The position numbers were made by a program, and so were the translations under genes. Positions 8,839 to 14,054 of a DNA stretch of 14,054 nucleotides are shown here, piece after piece. Positions within the stretch are counted from its first letter, which is position 1, and each line of letters opens with the position of its first letter. The stretch comes from an uncultured Moraxella sp. GTDB taxonomy: Bacteria; Pseudomonadota; Gammaproteobacteria; Pseudomonadales; Moraxellaceae. The notes under the pieces were generated by a model, which saw nothing but the letters and a program-made list of their open reading frames with translations, did not search any database and was not told the DNA's origin. The stretch spans positions 1-14,054 of the forward strand of contig CAKMOY010000054.1 in NCBI GenBank assembly GCA_927911235.1, given 5' to 3'.

Positions 8839-8853
8839 AACAACCTTTATCTT

Positions 8854-8870
8854 TAAGTTAAATTAACTTA
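8854..8870. promoter_or_regulatory. perfect 17-bp palindrome, candidate operator
   Basis: TAAGTTAA-A-TTAACTTA is a perfect inverted repeat with 8-bp arms and a single central base. It sits between the putative -10 (8830-8838) and the cytochrome start codon (8910), where a bound repressor would block transcription. It is too AT-rich and its loop too short for a stable RNA hairpin, so a dimeric DNA-binding site is the better reading. The protein that might bind is unknown. Confidence 0.4.
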
Positions 8871-8893
8871 TCATTCAATCAAATGAGCCGAAT

Positions 8894-8899
8894 AAAGGA
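8894..8899 (+). promoter_or_regulatory. ribosome binding site that sets the cytochrome b561 start
   Basis: AAAGGA lies 10 bases before ATG 8910. The upstream in-frame ATG at 8883 has no purine-rich sequence before it, so 8910 is preferred. Confidence 0.6.
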
Positions 8900-8909
8900 A
8901 AATCAGATT

Positions 8910-9470
8910 ATGTCGCTATATTCCAACCATGAACGACCGCAACCGTTAACTACTGCCAACCCAAAATGGACAGTCGTCACTCGTATTTTTCACTGGGGCA
9001 GTGTGCTATTACTCATCATCACGTGGGTTATGATACAAATGGACGAAAATGCGGTTGATGACACTTATATCACTTTGCATAAAGCTTTTGGTTTAAGCGT
9101 GTTATTTTGGGTGATTGCTCGTTTGATTAACCGTGCTATGACACTCAAAAAAGTGCCACCATCAACGCCCATGCCAAAATGGCAAACAGGAATTGCCCAT
9201 TTAGCCCATTTATTATTATATGTATTAATTTTGGCGATGCCTTTGACAGCATGGTGTGCGACAATGTTGCGTGGTAATGGTGTGGATTTTTTTGGTTTGT
9301 TTGAAATTCCGAGCTTTTTGGCAGAGAACCGAGATTTATCACGCAGTTTGATGGGGTTTCATAAGGGTCTGATTTGGACATTGTTATTGACTTTTACAGG
9401 ATTGCATATTGTTGGGGCGTTGTACCACCAATTTATCCAAAAAGACAATTTGATAAAACGTATGTTGTAA
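8910..9470 (+). CDS. cytochrome b561 family di-heme membrane protein
   Basis: This 186-aa inner-membrane protein has four predicted transmembrane helices, the usual size and layout of bacterial cytochrome b561 (CybB-type). Candidate heme-ligand histidines lie in the helices: H28 (RIFHWG) in TM1, H57 (TLHKAFG) at TM2, H97/H100 before TM3 (HLAHLLLYVLILAMPLTAW), and H151 (GFHKG) and H166 (GLHIVGALYH) around TM4. Family members move electrons between quinones and periplasmic acceptors such as superoxide; the partner here cannot be inferred. An in-frame ATG at 8883 would add nine residues, but the Shine-Dalgarno sequence supports 8910. It ends just before a strong terminator shared with the convergent min operon. 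I see no functional link to chp or min. Confidence 0.88.
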   Translation: MSLYSNHERPQPLTTANPKWTVVTRIFHWGSVLLLIITWVMIQMDENAVDDTYITLHKAFGLSVLFWVIARLINRAMTLKKVPPSTPMPKWQTGIAHLAHLLLYVLILAMPLTAWCATMLRGNGVDFFGLFEIPSFLAENRDLSRSLMGFHKGLIWTLLLTFTGLHIVGALYHQFIQKDNLIKRML

Positions 9471-9492
9471 TTGACATTGTTAAAAAAAATTA

Positions 9493-9523
9493 AAAAAAGG
9501 GCGTTTTGTATATGCCCTTTTTT
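9493..9523. terminator. bidirectional Rho-independent terminator between cytochrome b561 and minE
   Basis: AAAAAAGGGC (9493-9502) pairs perfectly with GCCCTTTTTT (9514-9523) around an 11-base loop. The A run on one side and T run on the other supply a U tract in both directions. It lies 22 bp after the cytochrome stop and 28 bp after the minE stop on the other strand. Confidence 0.9.
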
Positions 9524-9551
9524 ATGGTTTTGTATGGTGGATTTGATACAT

Positions 9552-9828
9552 TTATCGGCGTTCGGGCAAACTGATATTAAGTTCCAACACTTCCATATTG
9601 GCTTCGGTATGATGTTGCACATTGACATCATCAATCTGCACGCCTGATACATAATTATTCACCACTGCCAAAATTTCACGTTTCATTTTTTCAATGCGTT
9701 CTGGTGTTAAGCGGTCTTGTAGACGGTTTTCGCTTGCGACAATCACCTTTAAACGTTCGGCTGCGGTATTGGCACTCTTTGACTTTTGTTCTGTGCCAAA
9801 TAGGCTACTCCAAAAACTTTTTTTTCAT
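9552..9828 (-). CDS. minE: MinE, cell division topological specificity factor (frame broken at an A8 run)
   Basis: From GTG 9746 to TAA 9552 the - strand encodes 64 residues of clear MinE sequence, including [20 protein letters not shown] and a C-terminal dimerisation domain ending NISLPERR. The conserved N-terminus lies upstream in another frame: [11 protein letters not shown], then the MinD-contact helix [11 protein letters not shown]. It leads back to ATG at 9828-9826, three bases after the minD stop. An A8 run (T8 at 9818-9825 on +) directly after that ATG puts the start out of frame. Seven A's give MKKSFW; ten give MKKKSFW. Either restores a MinE of 91-92 aa, the usual size. MinE stimulates the MinD ATPase and drives pole-to-pole oscillation; the N-terminal amphipathic segment binds membrane. 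As written, translation would stop after seven codons. A sequence error at the A/T run is the likely cause. Confidence 0.85.
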
Positions 9829-9831
9829 GGA

Positions 9832-10644
9832 TTAGCCCCCAAACCAACGTTGCAAGAAGCTTTTCTTTTTCACGTCAATATGGCGATAGGGACGTTCTTC
9901 ACCCAAAAAACGTGCAATCATGTCATCATAACATTGACCTGCACGAGATTCTTTGTCTAGCACCACAGGCACGCCTTGGTTTGACGCTTCTAGCACGCTA
10001 TCGCTTTCAGGAATCACGCCCAACAGTGGCACTTTTAAGATATCGTTTGAAATACTGTTAATGTCCATCATTTCGCCACGTTCGGCACGTTCGGCGTTAT
10101 AACGGTTAATCACCAAATGCTCACGCACTGTGCCTGTGCCGTCTTCTACTTTTTTGGTACGGCTTTGCAAAATGCCGATAATACGGTCAGAATCTCGCAC
10201 TGATGAAATTTCAGGATTGGTAACGATAATTGCTTCATCAGCGTGATACATGGCAAGTTGAGCTCCACGCTCAATCCCTGCAGGCGAGTCGCAAACGATA
10301 TAGTCAAATTGTTTTGACAACTCTTCAATCACTTCGGCAACGCCTTCATCGGTCAAAGCGTCTTTATCACGAGTTTGGCTCGCTGGTAAGATAAACAAGT
10401 TGTTGAGTTGTTTGTCTTTAACAAGGGCTTGCGACAGACGAGCATTGCCTGTAATGACATCAACAAAGTCATACACGATACGGTTTTCACAGCCCATAAT
10501 CAAGTCAAGATTACGCAAACCTACGTCAAAATCAATGACAACGGTTTTGTAGCCACGCAATGCCAAGCCAGTTGCGAATGATGCACTCGTTGTTGTTTTA
10601 CCAACACCACCTTTTCCAGAAGTTACCACGACAATTTTTGCCAC
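9832..10644 (-). CDS. minD: MinD, septum-site determining ATPase
   Basis: This 270-aa protein is a standard full-length MinD. It has a deviant Walker A motif SGKGGVGKTTTS with K11 and K16, a switch region DFDVGLRNLDL (D40), and DSPAGIERGA with D119. A basic amphipathic C-terminal membrane-targeting helix (KKKSFLQRWFGG) closes the protein. ATP-bound MinD dimerises on the inner membrane, recruits MinC to block FtsZ assembly, and is released by MinE. Translation starts at GTG (10644-10642) with GGAG nine bases upstream. It lies 64 bp downstream of minC and three bases from the minE start, the canonical minC-minD-minE order. No anomaly is seen in the frame. Confidence 0.97.
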   Translation of the reverse strand: MAKIVVVTSGKGGVGKTTTSASFATGLALRGYKTVVIDFDVGLRNLDLIMGCENRIVYDFVDVITGNARLSQALVKDKQLNNLFILPASQTRDKDALTDEGVAEVIEELSKQFDYIVCDSPAGIERGAQLAMYHADEAIIVTNPEISSVRDSDRIIGILQSRTKKVEDGTGTVREHLVINRYNAERAERGEMMDINSISNDILKVPLLGVIPESDSVLEASNQGVPVVLDKESRAGQCYDDMIARFLGEERPYRHIDVKKKSFLQRWFGG

Positions 10645-10708
10645 TGCTATTTACTCCATTTTAAATAAATCTTAATAAAATTTTACTATTTTAACACAAC
10701 ATTTTGAT

Positions 10709-11681
10709 TTATTCCATTAAACTAAACACCAAGCCTTGTTCATCAGCAAAACTGACTTCAACCGCTTTGTTCAACAGCTCTGTGGGAATGTTTTCTTTCA
10801 AACAATACGTCCCTGCAACTGATACCAAAGATGGATTAAATTTTAAACAAAAAATTCGTGCATTTTTGTCGCCTGTCGCCCCTGCGACCAGTCGCCCTTC
10901 GGCTTTGCCATAGATGTGTAGGCTGTAGTCGGTGATGGCTTCCGCCCCTGCGTTGATGCCTTTTGTTAAAATCACATCGCCACCGACATGGTTAATGCTT
11001 TGTCCAGAGCGGACGATTTGATGATAAACTAAGTCGCCCTCCACATTTTGGGTGTAATCGGTATCTGGCGAGATGTTCAGTTTGTTTGATGGTTCATCGT
11101 TATTTTGATTTTCATTCGTCAAAATATCAGTTGTTTGTGCTGTTAAATCGCTTTGTTTTTCTTGATTGTCTGATGTTTCGGTATTGGCTTCAGCCGATTG
11201 TTCATTAGGTTTGTTGTCGGTGTTGTCATTGGGCTTGTTGTCTGATTTTTGGGGTTCGTCAGATGATTTTTGGACAACCACGTTTTTGCTTTTGCCACCT
11301 TTGCTTTTACCATCAATGCGTTGTCCATCGGTAGGAAAAACAGCGATATTGTTATCAACAGCTTGTTGTTGTTGCTCGTCATTTTTTGGAATAATGCCAA
11401 TCGGTTGTAATCCTAAGTCCCACAAGCCTTGCCAAAGTTTTGTCAATTTAATATCACTGTCAAAACTCACCACCACAAGCAATTTGCTGTCTAATTTTTT
11501 ACCCAATTTTTCAGAAACTTTGTTTAAAACGCTGTCGATCTCATCGCCTTGCAATTGTAAACGGGTAAAATTAAGCATACGCCCTGTCAGTTTGACAGTT
11601 GTTGGGATAGTTGGTTTTTCATTATCTTGTTGATTTTCTTGGCTTTCTTTGTTTTGGTTTTCTTTTGTCGGTGTCGGTCAT
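10709..11681 (-). CDS. minC: MinC, septum formation inhibitor (N-terminal frame broken, long linker)
   Basis: An open frame from ATG 11578 gives 289 aa, but this omits the first strand of the MinC N-terminal domain. The same frame continues upstream as EKPTIPTTVKLTGRMLNF, matching the usual start of MinC, yet meets a TGA with no initiator. A better ATG lies at 11681-11679, with AAGG six bases upstream, in another frame. Removing one A, or adding two, near the A4 run at 11663-11666 joins it (MTDTDK then ENQNKESQ...) into about 323 aa. Numbered from ATG 11578, the N-terminal FtsZ-inhibiting domain covers about 1-85. A hydrophilic linker rich in Asn, Asp, Lys and Gln covers about 88-182. The C-terminal beta-helix that binds MinD covers about 183-289 (RSGQ, then GAEAITDYSLHIYG and GRLVAGATGD). 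It is clearly longer than the 231-aa E. coli protein because of the linker. Confidence 0.85.
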
Positions 11682-11700
11682 AATTTGCCTTGTTGTTTAT

Positions 11701-11729
11701 AAAATAAAAAATACGCTCAATTTTAACAA
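11701..11729 (-). promoter_or_regulatory. putative minCDE promoter
   Basis: On the - strand, TTGTTA (complement of 11724-11729) and TATTTT (complement of 11701-11706) are separated by 17 bp. They lie about 20 bp before the proposed minC start at 11681. Both boxes are imperfect and the region is very AT-rich, so this is a candidate only. I see no terminator in the 96 bp after the upstream membrane-protein gene, so read-through is also possible. Confidence 0.3.
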
Positions 11730-11777
11730 AATTTTGCCAAAAAATCTTATCAAAATTCATGCAACATTCATGTAATA

Positions 11778-12806
11778 TCAATGCACCAAATCTGGCGAAT
11801 TGGCGTGGGCTTTCCACTGCTGGATTTTGACTTGTTCGGCAATGGCGGTCAGGCTTTCGTGAATGATGGAACTTACCAGTTTTTCTAAGGTTTCGCTTGT
11901 GGTATCTACTTGCGATACGCCTTTGGCAATTTCGTGATAAATTTGGTTTAAATTATCAGTTTGGGTCAGATGTTGAGCGGTGTTAAGCGTGATATTTTTG
12001 CCAATTTTTTGGCTAATATTGACGATTTGGTCTTCAATCATACCGCCTGCAATCGGTATCAACCGCAGTAATCGGTGCAATTCTGGCGTTTGGGTGATGG
12101 CTTGTTCAACCGCAACGCTGACTTGTTCGGCAATCGGCACGATAAAAGCAGGCGGTGCGTTTGGCGTGGCTTGGAGTAGGGGGGGTACTTCTTGTTGCAA
12201 CAACTCTATAATCACCGTTTCAATCTCATCTCGGTGGCGGTCAATGATATTTTGTACCAAATGCCCGTCCGTATTGGCAAGCTCGGCACGAATATTGTCA
12301 ATCGCCATGATAATCACACGGTCAGAAATCTCTTCTAACACCACATGATAATAAAATTTTAAGGTTTTTAACCAACTTTTTGGCAATACTTGTTTGCCAA
12401 TTTTGTGCAAACGATAACCAATCACCACCACACGAAGCAAGCGTAACGCACGCAACTGCGGAAAACAGCCCAGCACTTCATACCAATGCACAAAGGGAAA
12501 AAAGAACCAACGATAATGGCTTTTGTTGACAATGGCAATGCCCCAACGCACTATCAATTCTGCCACCAAAAACATGGTAAACAAGCCACCGACAAATTTT
12601 AATTGTGGGTGAATATTACTTTGATAATGCAACAGCCAACCACCAAAACCTGCCCAATTGCCAACATATGCCATAAAATTACTCATCAACAGACTGTCAA
12701 TGGTCAAAATTAACAAGTCCAAACTGATAAATGCAATCATAAAAAAATCGTATAGCATTTTTGGGCGAGAACGGATGATTTGTTGTAGGCTTTGGTCGTT
12801 TGGCAT
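11778..12806 (-). CDS. voltage-sensor-like membrane protein without a pore domain
   Basis: This 342-aa protein has a membrane half resembling the S1-S4 voltage-sensor domain of ion channels. S1 is around 19-40 (DFFMIAFISLDLLILTIDSLL). S2 is around 70-93 with the charge pair FLVAELIVRW (E83, R87). S3 is around 100-115 with WYEVLGCFP (E110, P116). S4 has arginines at every third position (R119, R122, R125, then R132). No pore helix or selectivity filter follows. The rest (about 150-342) is soluble and predicted mostly helical. Two proline-rich stretches lie near 207-225 and 241-255, and the sequence there is compatible with coiled coil or an oligomerisation domain. I know of no characterised function; possibilities are a voltage-responsive regulator or a proton-permeable sensor. 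It lies upstream of minC on the same strand (96 bp) and is divergent from the OmpA-like gene. The ATG start has only a weak GAG upstream. Confidence 0.65.
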   Translation of the reverse strand: MPNDQSLQQIIRSRPKMLYDFFMIAFISLDLLILTIDSLLMSNFMAYVGNWAGFGGWLLHYQSNIHPQLKFVGGLFTMFLVAELIVRWGIAIVNKSHYRWFFFPFVHWYEVLGCFPQLRALRLLRVVVIGYRLHKIGKQVLPKSWLKTLKFYYHVVLEEISDRVIIMAIDNIRAELANTDGHLVQNIIDRHRDEIETVIIELLQQEVPPLLQATPNAPPAFIVPIAEQVSVAVEQAITQTPELHRLLRLIPIAGGMIEDQIVNISQKIGKNITLNTAQHLTQTDNLNQIYHEIAKGVSQVDTTSETLEKLVSSIIHESLTAIAEQVKIQQWKAHANSPDLVH

Positions 12807-13062
12807 AAAAAACTCAATGATTTGTTAAAATTTAAAAAATAAAACCATAGTTTAACCAATATTTTGTTACAAAAAAATAGGCAATGTTAAAAATATTTTG
12901 TAACAATTTAACCAAATATTACATAACTATTGACAATTTATTACACAATTTTGCCAAAATTGGTGCATAATAATCGCAACAGATATAAAGTCAATTTTTA
13001 ACATTTATAAATAAAAGAGCATTGATTTTATATTTATCATTCACTTTTATGAGGAATTTATC
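12807..13062. other. AT-rich divergent intergenic region
   Basis: These 256 bp separate the start codons of the voltage-sensor-like gene (-) and the OmpA-like lipoprotein gene (+) and must hold both promoters. They contain two palindromes (listed separately), near-copies of TTTAACCAATATT at 12851-12863 and 12907-12920, a TTGACA at 12930-12935 without a matching -10, and GCATAATAA at 12965-12973. The ribosome binding site TGAGGAA lies about eight bases before ATG 13063. No reading frame or RNA gene is evident. Confidence 0.6.
12862..12906. promoter_or_regulatory. two related palindromes, candidate paired operator
   Basis: Site 1 (12862-12874) is TTTTGT-T-ACAAAA, a perfect palindrome with 6-bp arms. 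Site 2 (12898-12906) is TTGT-A-ACAA. Site 2 with two flanking T's (12896-12906) is the exact 11-bp reverse complement of 12864-12874. Centres are 34 bp apart, close to three helical turns, which would suit two dimers on one DNA face. The position between divergent genes supports a regulatory role; the regulator is unknown. Confidence 0.35.
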
Positions 13063-13706
13063 ATGCGTACCAAATTATTATCAGTTGCATTGGCATCAGG
13101 TGTTATCTTAACAGGTTGTGCAAGCACAAACGGCACAATGGGTACAGTTGCAAACAACAAAGCGGTATTGGGTGCATTGGGCGGTGCATTGGGCGGTGCG
13201 GCTATTTCTAAGGCTACTGGTGGCGAAAAACAGGTCGTGATGCAGCGATTGGTGCGGCATTGGGTGCTGGCGTTGGCTACTATATGCAACAACAAGAAGC
13301 CAAACTAAGACAACAAACTGCTGGCACAGGTATTGAAGTAACTAGAGACCCAGTTACTAACAACATCAACCTAGCTATTCCAGAAGCGATTACTTTTGAT
13401 GTAGCACAAGCAACTATCAAACCTGCTTTTTATAACACATTAAACCAAATGGCAAGCACCATCAGCCAATACAACCAATCAAACGTTGTGGTAAATGGTT
13501 ATGCGTCAGTTGAAGGCAACCCAGCATTTAACCAAACTTTGTCAGAAAATCGTGCACAAGCCGTTGCGAGCTACTTAGCACAACGTGGTGTATCGCCAAT
13601 GCGTATCAGTGCGTACGGTCGTGGTGCAACATCACAATTTGGTTCTTCATACGAAGCTAACCGCCGTGTAGAAATGACAATTTTAGCACCACAAAGCATG
13701 AACTAA
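13063..13706 (+). CDS. OmpA-family outer-membrane lipoprotein with glycine zipper (frame broken at an A5 run)
   Basis: ATG 13063 (TGAGGAA upstream) opens a lipoprotein signal peptide with lipobox LTGC and lipidated C19. A glycine-zipper stretch LGALGGALGGAA follows. The frame then leaves homology after GGEK. Adding one A to the A5 run at 13226-13230 gives GGEKTGRDAAIGAALGAGVGYYMQQQ, continuing into the frame that ends at TAA 13704-13706, for 214 aa in total. Residues about 108-207 form an OmpA C-terminal peptidoglycan-binding domain: ITFDVAQATIKP, LSENRAQAVASYLAQRGV, RISAYGRG and NRRVEMTI. In most OmpA domains the diaminopimelate-binding Asp lies in GHTD; here the motif reads GYAS, with S149 in place of Asp, while R164 (LSENRA) is kept. 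It resembles YiaD/Pal-type envelope lipoproteins. As written the frame is broken, probably by a sequence error. Confidence 0.85.
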
Positions 13707-13743
13707 TTTTAAATTCATCATTTAAAATTACAGACAAAATAAT

Positions 13744-13776
13744 AAAAAACCCAATTCTTATGTGAGTTGGTTTTTT
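13744..13776 (+). terminator. Rho-independent terminator of the OmpA-like lipoprotein gene
   Basis: CCAATTC (13751-13757) pairs with GAGTTGG (13764-13770), one G-T pair, around a six-base loop. The stem is flanked by A6 at 13744-13749 and followed by T6 at 13771-13776. It lies 38 bp after the stop codon at 13706. Confidence 0.8.
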
Positions 13777-14018
13777 ATGTTTGCTGATAAATTTTTGGCG
13801 ATATTTTTAAGCAAAATTTTTTGCAAAAAGCACAAAAAATTGTCATGCGATAGTAGCATTTGTATGTTAAAATTGCCAAGCAAAAACCGCACCAAAAAAT
13901 AAAAAATACCCAAAATTGACAACCAAATAAACCGAATAAACTGACAAAATGACCAACGCATTACCACCGCCCAATCACGGATAATTTTACCCAGTCTAAA
14001 AACTTTTTTATTAGCCAC
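13758..14018 (-). CDS. doubtful small hydrophobic protein
   Basis: A GTG-initiated - strand frame encodes 86 residues. Its first 50 look like a basic, tryptophan-rich segment with one or two membrane helices (AVVMRWSFCQFIRFIWLSILGIFYFLVRFLLGNF split around residues 17-50). The C-terminal part is low-complexity and runs into the lipoprotein terminator. GTG 14018 would overlap the end of the gene entering from the right by 8 bp, and I see no Shine-Dalgarno sequence. I recognise no family. It could be a small coupled membrane protein or chance sequence. Confidence 0.22.
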   Translation of the reverse strand: MANKKVFRLGKIIRDWAVVMRWSFCQFIRFIWLSILGIFYFLVRFLLGNFNIQMLLSHDNFLCFLQKILLKNIAKNLSANIKNQLT

Positions 14019-14054
14019 GCAAGGTATGCACGCCCAACGTTTGTAACTGTGTCG
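14011..14054 (-). CDS. 3' end of an unidentified gene (partial)
   Basis: On the - strand one frame from the window edge reads TQLQTLGVHTLRG and stops at TAA (14013-14011). The residues look like a normal protein C-terminus, but only 13 codons are visible. The family cannot be named, and chance openness cannot be excluded. Confidence 0.35.
   Translation of the reverse strand, partial: TQLQTLGVHTLRG

Noticed and set aside
8883..8909. Nine-residue upstream extension of cytochrome b561 from ATG 8883
   Set aside because: No ribosome binding site; AAAGGA is placed for ATG 8910 instead.
11166..11633. 155-codon + strand frame opposite minC
   Set aside because: Antisense shadow of the MinC linker and N-terminal domain, with Ser/Leu-rich low complexity.
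11755..11775. Direct repeat ATTCATG twice, between the voltage-sensor-like gene and minC
   Set aside because: Seven bases only, in AT-rich DNA, with no further support as an operator or attachment site.
11980..12348. 122-codon + strand frame opposite the voltage-sensor-like gene
   Set aside because: Ser/Ile/Cys-rich antisense composition with no ribosome binding site; the - strand frame has coherent membrane and charge patterns.
12930..12935. Consensus TTGACA as a -35 box for the lipoprotein gene
   Set aside because: No -10-like sequence at 16-18 bp; the nearest CATAAT is 30 bp away.

Overview
The window looks like chromosomal core sequence from a low-GC gammaproteobacterium, most likely Moraxellaceae (Moraxella-like). 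This is inferred from the AT-rich bias, the very large Chp-type chemosensory kinase, the Acinetobacter/Moraxella-like MinE, and an OmpA-domain lipoprotein. I see no transposase, phage gene, CRISPR array, tRNA or rRNA.

Layout. Positions 1-124 hold the C-terminal end of an unrecognised + strand gene. Positions 177-8815 carry a chpA-chpB-chpC block: the CheA-type kinase of the type IV pilus (twitching/surface-sensing) system, its CheB-type methylesterase and a CheW-like adaptor. A cytochrome b561 gene (8910-9470) follows on the + strand and ends at a strong bidirectional terminator (9493-9523). The minCDE division-site operon (11681-9552) lies on the - strand and converges on the same terminator. 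Upstream of it, also on the - strand, is a 342-aa membrane protein that reads as a voltage-sensor domain without a pore (12806-11778). A 256-bp AT-rich intergenic region with two palindromes separates it from a divergent OmpA-family lipoprotein gene (13063-13706) with its own terminator (13744-13776). The last part holds the end of a - strand gene and a doubtful small membrane ORF.

How the genes work together. ChpA receives signal through a pilus chemoreceptor and CheW-like adaptors (ChpC here). It autophosphorylates and passes phosphate among many Hpt domains and its own C-terminal receiver. ChpB resets receptor methylation. MinC inhibits FtsZ, MinD recruits MinC to the membrane, and MinE drives the oscillation that puts the septum at midcell. 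The OmpA-like lipoprotein probably tethers the outer membrane to peptidoglycan.

The most striking feature is that six conserved reading frames are broken by what look like single small indels: chpA twice, then chpC, minE, minC and the ompA-like gene. Five can be placed at or beside A/T runs, and all six can be explained by missing bases. I regard homopolymer under-calling in the source assembly as the likeliest explanation. Genuine gene fission of chpA, or slippage decoding at poly-A tracts, remain alternatives. I did not find a clearly new multi-gene system. The pore-less voltage-sensor protein, the OmpA domain with an altered peptidoglycan-binding residue and the paired palindromes deserve the closest look.
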